Part shown: one piece after another, positions 22,964 to 33,597 of the stretch
How positions within the stretch are numbered: the stretch's first letter is position 1
Layout: each line of letters begins with the position of its first letter
Assembly (NCBI GenBank): GCA_003194525.1
Contig: NBIV01000148.1
Location: 1-64,000 of the forward strand
Reading direction: 5' to 3'
DNA: 64,000 nucleotides
DNA from: Gracilariopsis chorda
Lineage: Eukaryota > Rhodophyta > Florideophyceae > Gracilariales > Gracilariaceae
Notes under the pieces: generated by a model
Seen by the model: the letters and a program-made list of their open reading frames with translations, nothing else
The model's database searches: none
What the model was told of the DNA's origin: nothing
Made by a program: the position numbers and the translations under genes

Positions 22964-23262
22964 GCGGCGAAGTTGTAGAATGTGGCGACTGGTTGCAACT
23001 CTCGAAAGCCATCCACGAGAAGTTCATGGCGCCCGCAGTTTTTAATCTCACATTTACAAATCTCAAAGGCAGCTGGCGCACTGCAGAACGGTGTATAGTA
23101 AACGGTTATGTCCCCTGCCACGTAATAATGGCTCCTCGCAAAATTCATGCCACACGCTGCGCATTCATAATCAAACAAAGGATAGAAAGCCACGGTACAA
23201 TAAGACCTGCTTCGTATGCCTTTGAGCCCTGAATTTCTGTAACAGCCCTGAACAGCGCTCAA
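22945..23262 (-). CDS. Cys-rich ORF, unrecognised
   Basis: About 105 codons with paired cysteines (YECAACGMNF, then CSAPAAFEICKCEIKNCG) that could bind zinc. There is no good ATG at the start; an AG acceptor near 23250 would allow it to be an internal exon. It overlaps the start of the 21926-22963 ORF in a different frame. I do not recognise the family. Confidence 0.35.
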   Translation of the reverse strand: MSAVQGCYRNSGLKGIRSRSYCTVAFYPLFDYECAACGMNFARSHYYVAGDITVYYTPFCSAPAAFEICKCEIKNCGRHELLVDGFRELQPVATFYNFAACLLFS

Positions 23263-23282
23263 TCATTCGCCCACCTCTGCAC

Positions 23283-23475
23283 GTTCGCACATGTACGACA
23301 GGAAAAAGTCCCGTCGAACATGGCTGTGCCGGTCCCTCAACCACTGGCGCCCCAAAACAAATTGTAATTTTTTAGCATGCAGTGGTCGAGTGACACCCAC
23401 GGCCATGTACGACCACTGGCGCACCGAAAAAATACAAATTCTTAGCCTGTACTGGTCGAGCGAGGCTCAACCTCA
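23283..23475. repeat. Double-hairpin repeat (third cluster)
   Basis: Nearly two degenerate units of the family at 1-410: ATGTACGACAGGA with a partly decayed right arm, AATTGTAATTTTTTAGCATG, GCAGTGGTCGAGTGAC, then a second unit lacking much of the first hairpin. It lies just outside the group of - strand ORFs at 21.2-23.3 kb. Confidence 0.8.
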
Positions 23476-23775
23476 GTTGCACTCGGCTACGTGGCATACG
23501 TTGGTGCCAGCCCTAGTGGCATGGCCCCACGCCACAGTAGCGGGGTGTCAATACCTATCTAAAATAGATAAATAAATTAGTAAACTATTTAGTTAGCCAC
23601 TGTAACCCACATGGCACACTCACCAATTGGTCCAGCACGCGTTGCACTGTTCAGGTGGTCAGATCCCAGTGTATCCCATACGACAGCGTGCTACACTGCG
23701 GAGAGACGCTGAAGCAAAGAGCGATGGAGGTGGGAACGTGGATGAAGAGCTCTCGGTGAAGAAAAAAAGCCGAGC
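23476..23775. other. Spacer with no clear gene
   Basis: Contains an AT-rich stretch (ATAGATAAATAAATTAG near 23563). An ORF at 23627-23833 may be an out-of-frame remnant of the accessory protein that follows. Confidence 0.3.
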
Positions 23776-24018
23776 GTGTCCTCTGGGTCTTTGTCGCTCG
23801 AGGATGAGGCTTCCTTGTTTACAGCAGCAGTAGAGTTGGGAGACTCCAGACATTTAGCTTTAGAGGAGGAGAAGCTGAAACTCGAGGGAGAACGATTTGA
23901 AGCACTACAGAAGGAAAACGTTCTAGACAGAGAAGAGCCTTTACGAGAAAGGCGTAAAGCACAGCAGCTAGAATTTCAGAAGTTCCATCTCATGATGTAT
24001 GTCATAAAGGGAATCTAG
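23776..24018 (+). pseudogene. C-terminal coiled coil of a PIF/Harbinger accessory (SANT-type) protein, remnant
   Basis: Eighty codons of charged coiled coil (LALEEEKLKLEGERFEAL ... QQLEFQKFHLMMYVIKGI). The ending closely resembles the C-terminal helix of Myb/SANT-like accessory proteins carried by PIF/Harbinger transposons. The DNA-binding part is not preserved upstream. It faces the transposase remnant at 24185-25095 in convergent orientation, as is common for the two genes of such elements. Confidence 0.45.
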
Positions 24019-24184
24019 AATGCTGATAATGCTGCAACAGTTTCTCCCAGCACATCTGCACTGCCACAAACAGCACCGTCAGTTTCCGTGGACCACAGCC
24101 TATCTGAGAAGACAGAATACCGTACGTTGGAATTCGGTAGTGATGAGCAGCGCCACGTGGCTCATCAAATTAGTGCGCTTCGTT

Positions 24185-25095
24185 GCTGTCTTTTGAGACC
24201 GGGTAGGCCTGTAACGATGGAGGTGTACAATCAAAATACTTCGATACTTGATTCCTGTAAAAGCAAGTGCGCATATTCATGGGTAGAAGTGCGGTAAGAT
24301 AAAGGGACCCAACAGGAGCCTGCAGAACTCTCAATTTCTTACGAAAATCTGTAACGCTCGAGTACAACTTGACTTCTTCAAACATCCACTTCACTGTTGT
24401 GCGTCCGGTAGCCATCGCCGCATTCTAAGCGTTGTGGACTTCGCTCAATTCCTACCCTTGAACGGAGAGTGGTAAAAATTCTCTCTTGTTGTATCCGCTA
24501 TCTCCATATATGCAGTACTGTTTTCTGTCTATCATCAGTGTAGATTCCAGCTGTTGGTCTATATCTGACCTAAGGTGTAGAGTTCAGTGATGTCGGCGGG
24601 CTGAGACAGGGCCGTACGCATGCATGATGATACCATCCGGCGTAGTCACAGCTTAATACTTCAACACATGTGAGATTTTGTGCCCATTGTAAACTACATT
24701 TTATAGCCCATCGTCGCTAGGCCTGGCAATGTTTAGCAAAGTTCCATCTGTAAACCCAATGCAGTTTTCTAAAGCCTCTGTTTTTTCCTGTACTGATATT
24801 TCCCACCTTTCTGCATTCTGGGCGATATACCTGTGATGCAAAGTACCAGTTAAAAGTGTTTCGTAGTCATCGAGAAAAGTTTCCACAGCTTTTCAGAATA
24901 TCTCACTCAATTGCGACGCATCTTTCCGAAAGAATACTTCAAGACCGTCCATCGATATGGCAAAGCCATCCTACTTAGACATACACAATTTGGTAAGAGG
25001 TAAGTTGTTCGGTATCTGTTGCGATCTGCTGCATACTCCGTTGCACAGTTTGCTACTGATATGAGCTTTAGAACGTGTGATTTCATAATGTAAAG
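24185..25095 (-). pseudogene. PIF/Harbinger-like DDE transposase remnant
   Basis: Family landmarks survive in order: an N-terminal helical part (LSRMALPYRWTVLKYSFGK near 24920-24980), GFTDGTLLNIARPS near 24720-24760, VVYNGHKISHVLKY, AVTTPDGII, AYGPVSARRHH near 24580-24610, IYGDSGY near 24500, and VKWMFEE near 24390. Catalytic Asp of TDGT is present; the usual RRHD is RRHH. Breaks include a frameshift near 24915 and in-frame TAA at 24701-24703 and 24653-24655, TGA near 24590 and elsewhere. Two TAAs sit where the family has Gln (before NVVYNGHK and in KY-x-AVTTPDG). Confidence 0.75.
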
Positions 25096-25800
25096 TGCGA
25101 CAGACAATATTGATATGTCAAAATACTAAATAAGCAAAAAGTAGTAAAAGAGATTATCTGGCTTCGCAAGTCTTCACTGTAAAATGTGTTGTAGAAGCAC
25201 TGAAACTGATTGTATGAATGAATTAAGTAAATAAAAGGAATTGCAAAGGTGTGTTGACGGCATCTTGTGAATGTCATGGTTATCGTTTTTCACTTTTTTT
25301 GCAAGTGCGTGACATTTTATTTTTGTGGTTGGCAAGGGAGCACTTGGAGGTCATGTTGAGTCTCTTGCTTTCCCGAGATGGGAGAGATACGCGGGAACCT
25401 ACCTACACGAAGCAATAAAACTATAAAAGCTGAATATTGCACGGCGTAAGATCATGTGAGCCAATTGTAGTTACAGAATTCTCTACTGTGAAATTTAGTG
25501 AAGAAATATCGAAGTGCTACGGAATATTTGTTTGCGTAAATTCACTAATCTACCCATTTTTCACTACACAACATGGTAGTTTTCACAATAGAGAATATAC
25601 GCAAAACAAAATCTCATGCGTGTTTCTCGCAGCCACCCATGCCACGAAATATACCTCCAGTTTGCACGAAAAATGTGAAAAACACTTTACGCACTCAAGC
25701 TGGCACATCTGTTCCAACATTACTCTGGTTCCATATGTCTAAGCTTCCATCTCCACTGGTACGACAGAAACACAACGTACCTTAAAAGATCCAGACATTT
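25096..25800. other. AT-rich spacer between two transposase remnants
   Basis: No supported gene. The ORF at 25437-25742 has no recognisable features. Confidence 0.35.
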
Positions 25801-26939
25801 ATGGTACGCCAAAGCGACTACTCAATGGGAGCCGCGCGCTCTCGTCTTCGCTCTGGTATTCACATTGTACTTCTTGCACAGTACATCGATAAAAACTCAC
25901 ACCTATCTTTGGCACTCTGGCGTCGGGTAAGACAAGTGCAGAAATACATCAAAAACATAACTCTTCGTTTGCGTTTCATTCGTAACAACCAGTTTAACAT
26001 TAATGCGTTCTCAGAACAGCAATGTTTTTACAACTTTCATTTTCGGCGAAACGATATTGGAAGAATTTCCAAGGTATTGGGATGGAACTTGAACCATTCT
26101 GCACGAAACCGATATCGAAGTGATGCTGTCACTGCTGCTTGAATTTTATTTAAGCGATTGTCATCTGGACATACATCATTTGACATGGAAACTATGTCTG
26201 GAATGCGGTACAGTTATATCAGCAAAGTTTTCTGGAACGCCATAGAGATATGTGTTGAGTGTAAGGGTTTTCTAGTAACGAACTTTCAGTCAGAACTGAT
26301 GCAATCTCGTGCAGAAATCTATTCTAACGCAACAGAAGGAGGCGGAGCTCCTTTGCCGAAATTTGTCGGCTTCATTGACCGCACCAATTTTACACTGTGC
26401 CACCCAGGAGGTGATGCGAACAATCAAAGAGCCTGCTTCCCTGGTCAAACTCGCAAACATTGTCTAAAGTACCTAACAATATCGACGCCAGATGAACTCA
26501 TTTTCTATATCTTAGGACCACAGGAAAGTCGTCGCCATGATATGACGGTGTCAAGGAGAAGCAACCTGGAGAGCAGTATGGAAACATTTATGAATATAGA
26601 AGGCGTGCCGTATTATGTTTATGAAGACCCGGTTTTGGTCTGAGACCATGGTTACAAACAGCCTTTGACAGGGAGATTGCTACAGAAAACGAGCGGAAGT
26701 ACAACAGTTCGATGAATGCAACTCGTACTTCGGTAGAGTGGAACTACAAAGATCTGAAGCATATATGGAGAAAAAAATCGTTTTCGAGACTACTATGTGT
26801 GAGACGATTTCCAGTTGCACTTCTCTACTTTGCGTATGCGTTGTTGCTCAACCTCAAAATCTGCATTGAAAATGGAGGACAAGCCAGTCATTACTATGGA
26901 TGTAATGCTCCAAGTTTTGAGTCCTACTGCCTTTTATAG
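25801..26939 (+). pseudogene. PIF/Harbinger-like DDE transposase, broken by one stop and one frameshift
   Basis: The N-terminal part (25801-26142) ends in RNRYRSDAVTAA and TGA 26140-26142, and the same frame continues with ILFKRLSSG. The core holds GFIDRTNF (first catalytic Asp, near 26370), GGDANNQRACF, LGPQESRRHD (second Asp, near 26535) and, after a one-base frame change near 26640, NATRTSVEWNYKD (Glu near 26735). All three acidic residues survive, unlike in the neighbouring copy. It ends at TAG 26937-26939. It is related to but distinct from the remnant at 24185-25095 and from the element at 36178-37640. Confidence 0.75.
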
Positions 26940-27170
26940 CTTCGCTTGTGTTGCTGTTTCTAACTGTCGTGTACTACAATGCAATCCGCTCCAACCCCGT
27001 GGAGCTTTCGTTTGATGAGTTATCGGCGTTTGAGAGGCAAGTCACAACGCTTGGAAACTGATCCATCTACTTGGGCGATGCGCTTCGTGAGGACGACATG
27101 CTCAAGACGCTTGAACGACACGAATGGGCCGAATGGAAGTAGCCTCCAAAGTAGACTATGTTGCGTCGGT
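26940..27170. other. Spacer without recognised gene
   Basis: Short region between the transposase and the next - strand ORF. Nothing recognised. Confidence 0.3.
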
Positions 27171-27782
27171 TTACGATGAGCTGAATCGAACGAGAAATCC
27201 GTAGAAAACCACAGGGGTTGGTTGAAGTGGTTGAAAACGAACTTGCGGTGCGTTTGTGCGATATCGATCTGGGTACGGAGGGGTGCTTCTTGGTCTTCCG
27301 TAGTAGTCTTCTCTTGGTCTCGGCATTTGCTTTGAGGGAGGCATCGCGATGTTTTGGGGTGGTGGTGAAGGGAGAAGTCTCTGATTGCCAAATATGGAAG
27401 AGCACTATCCTTTTGCTCGACCTGGAGGCGCTGGACCGTCACGAAAGAGTTTATGCTCTCGACGCATCGGATGCTCTCTCCTAGAACGTTCGTATGGCGC
27501 TTCATAGCCAATATCGTCGTATAAAGAACGGGATGATTTTGGCTGAGGTGGTGGGGGATTTGGGACTTGATTCTTACAAAATTTGCACTTGTACTTTAGC
27601 CATAGCAGCTCCCGTAGACCTTCGCGGTCTCTCTTGTCGGGCTCCAGGAATTCGCGGCTGTCCCAGACTGCAAGAAACGTTTGGTTGGCCACGTCAGAAG
27701 TGGCGCGTGAGATTACGAAGCTGGTGAAAACCATGGAGCTATATTCATAAAACTCGAATGGCGATGAGGAACGGTCCTTCAT
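27171..27782 (-). pseudogene. Unrecognised Pro-rich protein with CxxC motif, one in-frame TAG
   Basis: Starts at ATG 27782 (MKDRSSSPFEFYEY). After ~45 ordinary residues come KYKCKFCKNQVP, a run of prolines, and Arg/Pro/Tyr-rich sequence. TAG 27405-27407 interrupts it (GRAKG-stop-CSSIFGN), but the same Pro/Arg/Tyr-rich composition continues (PPPQNIAMPPSKQMPRPRE) to TAA 27171-27173. I infer one protein of about 203 residues with a nonsense codon. No family recognised. It is divergent from the + strand ORF at 27787. Confidence 0.45.
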
Positions 27783-27786
27783 TACG

Positions 27787-28290
27787 GTGAATATCACATC
27801 TAGAGACAAGCTTGGAACGTTTCAGTATTACTTCGGTTCGGATCAATTCACAACTGGTGTGTTTATCCACTGGCTATCAGATTCTCCAATTAAGTGCTTT
27901 GGCTCTGTTTACGGCTGTCATGGCGAGGGAATGATGCGAGTGATGGTGATTGCTTGCACCAACGGTTTCATGAACAAAATCTCTCTTGCGTACGCACAGG
28001 GTACTGGGTTGGTGGAGATGGACGTGAAATACATTGGAACGGAATGGAGCACGTTAGTAGCTGTAGAAAGTCGGCGCAGAGTGCATCCGTTTGCTAGCGG
28101 TGTGATAGAAGAAGAGCCACAAGCTAGCATTGTTGCTTACGCCGTCTTCCTGGCTCTGTCGAGAGCACAGGGGAAGATCAATTTGAACGAGTATACAATG
28201 GCATATCGTAACTGCGCGAAACTTTCGCTTCCATCCCGAGATGGAGAACAATGGAAGGAAGTTCTTGAAGTGAAAGGTTCTCAGCAGTGA
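27787..28290 (+). CDS. Unrecognised ORF, 167 codons
   Basis: Open from about 27751 to TGA 28288-28290 with no ATG before residue ~49, so the start is uncertain and an upstream exon is possible. The composition is protein-like, with beta-strand segments (VMVIACTNGFMNKISLAY, VDVKYIGTEW-type) and a helical C-terminus. No motif is recognised. It abuts the - strand Pro-rich ORF head to head. Confidence 0.35.
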   Translation: MNITSRDKLGTFQYYFGSDQFTTGVFIHWLSDSPIKCFGSVYGCHGEGMMRVMVIACTNGFMNKISLAYAQGTGLVEMDVKYIGTEWSTLVAVESRRRVHPFASGVIEEEPQASIVAYAVFLALSRAQGKINLNEYTMAYRNCAKLSLPSRDGEQWKEVLEVKGSQQ

Positions 28291-29004
28291 AGCACTGCTA
28301 CTGTAGAGCTCTGCGCTATCACCCTTGTCAGTAGTTGGGTGCTATTCCTGATGGCAGCGCGATTTGCTGATCATGGAATAGTGGATCGGAAGGGAATGCC
28401 AAAGAGATTGTTCGGTGAGCAGGGGATGTTGTGCCTTTGGTTGCAAGAGAAGGATAGGCAAAAAGATCTCGAATTGGGTGATAATTGTGTGCCGAGATGC
28501 AAGAGAGGGAGGGTACTTGTCTGTGGAGGAAGGAAGTTTCCAAGACTACGTTACAGCGAGAAAGCACTCGAGAGATATGCACCGTGATCGAATGAAAAGC
28601 TTCAAATATATCACAGAATTAGCTCTCCCAGCGTACCAAAGGTAGGAACGCTTCCACCTAACGAAAAGCTTGCGAGGAAGGAAGCTTGGCCGCGGAAAAC
28701 TTTCGTCAGATAGCGCGTCTTTTCGTTACTTGTAGTTGTGCAAGGGTCTGAGTCTCTCCCTATATATGATCTGCGTGGCGAATTTCTCGACTCCCTGACG
28801 GTATACTACTTCGTCTTCCATGTGACAGATACTCCGACGCAAAACAGTTGTACGGCATCTTCAACAAGTGTGCAATTAGTTTGCAGCTCAAAATACGTGC
28901 AGCTCACCACTGTTACCCAGAATGGAGACCCTACTTACGCGCCCCACAACTCCTACTTCCAAATAATTCCCTTTCTGCGTCACAGGCATTGCGTCGACAC
29001 ACTT
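28291..29004. other. Region without a supported gene
   Basis: Several ORFs of 76-98 codons on + (for example 28738-29034) show no recognisable features. This is downstream of the truncated end of the polymerase pseudogene; polymerase-domain sequence does not continue here. Confidence 0.3.
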
Positions 29005-30605
29005 TCAAAGAGTCAGTGCTACACTGGTACGTAAGAGTTTGCGCAGTTCACCGACTCCATCATTTTCATTCCCTCCAGGGCCTCCAAATACGTGATCGTT
29101 GTTTGCGATACCAGTCTCCTTCTTTCTCAGCTTGCTTTGCTCGTTTTCATACATTTGAAGCAATTTCTCTCGCTCACTGCGATTAAGCTTGTCGGTAAGT
29201 AGCAAATTAGCACCTACATTACCTGCAGATGCAGCGTTACCTCCAATCCTCGAGCCGAATAACTTGAATTCATGGCATAGAAGATATTCGATGCGTTCAG
29301 TCCTGGATCCGCGCAGAGAATGTGACCAAATATTACCGCTGATGCAGGTCAGCTGTTTGGTCAAAGGCAGAACACTAAGGTTTGCTGCAAGGCGACCAGA
29401 AGTCCTGGCCTCCATAAGGCATTCCGAGGAGAGTTGACATAAAGATACAGTCTTCTCAAATGCCCTCGAAACCTGAAGGACATCAGTGCTGCTGCGTAGT
29501 AAATGGTTTGAGGCTCCAGGGTTCGAACAAGCCAGAACAGCTTGGGAAAAAGGCACTAGTATTTCTCTTTCGGAAGCAAGTCTTTTGCATGCTTATGGGT
29601 GTTCAACATCAATCGCCCCGCACGTACATCGCTCTTGAACCAGGAAATATTTCATTGTTGAGATGAATGGCCCTAGATAGATTGCGCCTTTTAATCAGGT
29701 GACCGAAACGACTCCATTCCTGACAAAGATTTGTGTTCATGCGGGTAAGAAGCACATCGAGCCCCAAACCCAATGGCCTGTGGCCGATGATCAGATCCGG
29801 ATCAACTCGGAGAAGGAGAGTAAGGAAGTTGTTCAGAAGAGCGGACCCACTCGATAACACTTCAACCCCGCCACTACGAGCAAGCACAGATCTAGCATGG
29901 TCAGAAAACCCGAACGGAAGGCTCATGCCATCTGGCTGTCGAACCAAGACAAAATCCCTTGTGCCACAAGCACCGCCTGGTTCCAAAGCAACAAAATAAA
30001 GAGGTCCATTTAGGGGAACCTCTCGAACAAAAGGACCAGGGATCATGACGACTTCGTGTGCTCCTGTCTTACTGTTCAGCACCGTTTTCGTACTCACACA
30101 TAACGCGGAAAAAGGTGGAGGATTCTACGCTGCTAAATCGAACGGAACGAGCAGATCATCAGGAAAAGCAATAGAGATGGTGAACTTCGCATGCGAGACT
30201 GTAGCCTGCGACGGAACGGCATTTTTAAGCTGGATCCATCCACATCCGTGGAGCTTCCACTTCAGGCACAAAGCCTCTGAAGAGGATGTATTAATACCAT
30301 ACAAGGGGCTGAAACTCGCGCCACTGGAGTCCTGGTAGAGACGGAGCTATTTGTCTCACGGTACCTTCACCTTAAGGTAATTGGTTGGTTCTTGAGAGGC
30401 ATGTGTATCACCATATGGACAAGAACGCACCACTTTCTTTGCTTTGAAGTGGGTCGGCAGATTGGAACCAGACCGTATGGCTGCAGCAGCAAGTCGCATG
30501 CATTTCTGTGTTTGGTAACCAAGTAGAATGTTTGAGACTTCATGATACACGTCTGGTATGATGTCTACTGAATCAACAGTTCTCTGTCCGTTTGGAGCAA
30601 GTTTT
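29005..30605 (-). pseudogene. POLA1: DNA polymerase alpha catalytic subunit, truncated pseudogene
   Basis: Reading down from 30605, the frame matches the N-terminal and exonuclease-fold parts of family B polymerase alpha: EPTNYLKVKVP, YGINTSSSEALCLKWKLHG, NPPPFSALCVSTKTVLNSK, DPDLIIGHRPLGLGLDVLL, CQEWSRFGHLIKRR, then LPLTKQLTCISGNIWSHSL and RTERIEYLLCHEF. It stops before the polymerase motif region, so no active site is encoded. In one frame I find TGA 30356-30358, TAG 30347-30349, TAG 30125-30127 and, after a frameshift near 29615, TAA 29593-29595. The stretches between stops remain well conserved, so decay is recent or limited. A functional gene is expected elsewhere in the genome. Confidence 0.8.
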
Positions 30606-31201
30606 GTTTAACGCGGCAACACATACAGCACACGCTGCATCCCCTTCACCTAAACGCAAACGCTAGCGACTTGCTTAGAATGGATTGAACCCAAAAGGTA
30701 CCTTGCAAAACAGATACAGATGTTCACATCAGCTGTTTGTACTTCTTAAAATTGTACTTACTGTACCTTTTGACTCAAAAGCATTATGATACGACCCTTA
30801 GAGCAAATCTACCAGTGCTCTATATCCCCAAAAAATCCTAAAATATCGCGCCCTGGGCGATTTTGGCATCCCTACCAGCGTTGTTATTGCCATTTCTCGT
30901 TGCCATATCCGCCTGGTGATTTCTTTTTTCATTTCAGTACGGGGAAAATATAGAAATGAAATTAGACACCATGCTTTCAAATTTTAATGGGTTTTGAGGA
31001 CTTCATTGACCTATCAGAGCACTTTTTCTATATCAAACAGTTTTCTGGCAGGTAGAATGCGCGGGAAACAAGTCTTCGCGCCAACGAAAAGCATTTTCTG
31101 CTACAACCTCTATTTGTTCACAATTTGAAATCTTGCGTCAAAATGACTCCATCAACCTCTCCACCGTTTCTTAACCTTTCTTCAGCTTAACCCGCAAAAG
31201 T
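30606..31201. other. Spacer without recognised gene
   Basis: AT-rich. No supported ORF; the ORF at 30798-30980 (-) is short and featureless. Confidence 0.3.
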
Positions 31202-32365
31202 ATGGCTGCAACCACATTTTCAACGTGCAAGGCGTCCAATTGCAATAACCAAGAAGCAGAGCACACAACGGAATACATATTCGCTCTAAGATACTCCTGT
31301 GAAAAGAAGGACAACCAACAACAATCGTCAGTCAGCAAATCAAAACAGTACGATCATACTTTATTCAGTAATGTAGATCGCGAATCAAGCGATAAAGAGG
31401 GTAGCACTGATATGAACGAAGGCACACACAAACCAGACAGACGCAGTGGTAGAGGAAAAGGTTTTACACAAGATGAGACATTGTTTCTTGCAAATCCTTG
31501 GATTGAACAGTCAGCAAAGGGTTGTAATCAGCGCGACAAGACAATGTGGGCTGGAGTAGAAGACATATGTTGAAGGAAGTACAAAATGGATCGCAGCTCT
31601 CCGTCTCTAAGAAGCACTTGGCATAGGGTAGCCAGAGAAACGCAGCACTTTCTGGCTGCATGGAGTAGGGTGAAGTTAATGAATATATCAGGGGCAAACG
31701 ACGAGTTATTGGACGACATTGTGCAAGAACAGTATCGAAAGAGAGCAGGCAGAAAGGCTAAAGATGGAATAGTTGTGTATGCGGCGCCGTACAAATGGAT
31801 TTCTACTGCAGATTATCTCTCTGAGCAAGATAAGTTTTCGGATGAAGCCAGAAAGAAAAAGACGAGGTCAAACTCAACAAAAGAGAGTACATTAATTAGA
31901 ATGGAAGCAGTTGGTAAAGAATGCGCTGATGAGCGTTCACAAACTCAACCTTACATGGATAAGAATGTCTGTGTGGCGAAGAAAAGGGAAATCGAGGAAG
32001 CGTTGCTTTCCAGCGATGAAGAAATACGCCCGAAAGGAATAAAAGAAAGAAAACTAGAAGAGAATAGCGCTAAAGAAGAATCAAAGGTACCGGACACTCT
32101 ACGGGGAATTCAAGCAATTCTAGTCGAGGGTAATAGGATCTTGAGGCAAGAAACGGAGCGGTCAGAATTGGAAAGGCAGGAAGTAGAGGATGTGGAACTG
32201 CTTAAACTCTTGGACCCTAAATCTTCTGAGGTCAAGGAGATCATGGCGGATGTGATGAGCCACAGGCGACGGAGGGTAAAGAGGTACACGACCGGAAGTA
32301 AAAAGAGCACGGTGCCGCGCATCAGAAACGATTGTGGTGACGGTGACGGGGGCAAGATAGAATAG
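31202..32365 (+). pseudogene. SANT/trihelix (NAM-associated-like) transposon accessory protein, one in-frame TGA
   Basis: ATG 31202 opens a frame of about 387 codons, interrupted once by TGA 31571-31573. The DNA-binding part spans the stop: GKGFTQDETLFLANPWIEQS, TMWAGVEDIC-stop-RKYK, then RSTWHRVARETQHFLAAW, the W-spaced three-helix pattern of Myb/SANT-like proteins. It then has SGANDELLDDIVQEQYRKRAG, a basic linker, and a C-terminal coiled coil (RQETERSELERQEVEDVEL). Such proteins accompany PIF/Harbinger transposases and are thought to target transposase to DNA. Which transposase it served is unclear; those at 24.2-26.9 kb are the nearest. Confidence 0.6.
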
Positions 32366-32459
32366 AGTCTAAGTAAAAAGGAATCCTTTGGAGTAGACTT
32401 AGCCAAATGATAACCTTCATCTGTCATTGTCGCTTCTGGCGAGGGTGGTGCCCGTGTGT

Positions 32460-33035
32460 CTACGTAACGCCCGAATGGCTTCTATCGCGTCGCTCCAGTG
32501 AACAGCGAGCTGCGTCTTGAAATCGGTTCACGGCATCTATACGAACGAAAAGAGGATAATTGCGGCTTTTATCGCGTTCATCAGCGCTGCAATCGGCACT
32601 AACCTTAGCACTCCGCTCACTCTCATTGTTCGGCACATGCTTTCTTCTCCGATAAACAATAATAGCCTTAACCCCCGACCACAAAGCCGTAGCCACGCTA
32701 TCCTGCACATCAGTGTTGTCCACGATGGCTTGAACCGCCTCAGTATGAGAAACTAAAGCACTTTCCTTACTCTTGTCCTTCTCAAACACGGCCGAAACAT
32801 ATTCAGATCTCTGTTGTATAACATTATCCCACTGCAAAGCGTCATTGAACACGCGGGCAGTTTATTCCACCGCACGTTCACAACAGTGATCATCCTGCAA
32901 CAAGCCAAGCACAGCTTGCGTCAAAAGCGCCTGAACTTGTTCGACAGTAGGCCTATCTTGCATCAAACCTCTCACCGTAACAGACGCCTGCATCTGCAAT
33001 TGCTGCTCCGGAAAGGAAGCCACCGCAACCTCCAT
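32460..33035 (-). pseudogene. Unrecognised acidic/helical protein, one in-frame TAA
   Basis: From ATG 33035 (MEVAVASFPEQQLQMQ) one frame runs to the stop at 32460, broken by TAA 32862-32864 (ERAVE-stop-TARVFNDAL). Predicted mostly helical with a basic patch (IIVYRRRKH). No domain is recognised. Confidence 0.4.
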
Positions 33036-33289
33036 GCCTTCAACCGCGTCTCACCTCTTGACTCGCGGCCAACAACCCACCACGCCCCCCAACAGCAGCA
33101 GCGCGCCGCGGATGATAACGCGCGCGCGGTTCAAGCCGCGCTTTTCCAGCGCCCTTTCCAGGTCGTGATAAGAGAGTAGCAGACGCGCTCGCGGGTCCCT
33201 TCCCCACGTGACCGGGTCTTCGTGCAAGTGCACGCCGCCCTACACGCTCGCGCTGGCCTTTCGTGCGGCGTTGGCGTGGGGGGATGGCA

Positions 33290-33440
33290 GTGGCGAAGCG
33301 AAAGCGAAAGCGCAGTGCGTTGCGAAGCGAAAGCGCAGCCAGCCGTCAAGCGAAAGCCAAAGCGAAAGCCAAAGCGCAGTCAGGCGCGAAGCCAAAGCCA
33401 AAGCGCAGTCAGGTGCAAAGCAAAAGCGCACTCCGCGGGA
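33290..33440. repeat. Short tandem repeat, GCGAAA/GCCAAA hexamer type
   Basis: About 150 bp of imperfect hexamer units (GCGAAA, GCCAAA) with interspersed GCGCAGTCA. It produces Lys/Ala/Arg-rich ORFs in three frames, none of which I accept as a gene. Confidence 0.8.
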
Positions 33441-33597
33441 AGCGCAAAGCTCAAACAGCCGCTTCCATACAGCAACCAAAAAGCACCACCAGCGACAAAC
33501 GAGAAGCGCTCAAAAATAACACAAAAATAAAGCGAACAGTCACAGACTGCTGTCGCCACCCACGGCGCGCGGCGACTCGAGCACGGCATCAGCACCG

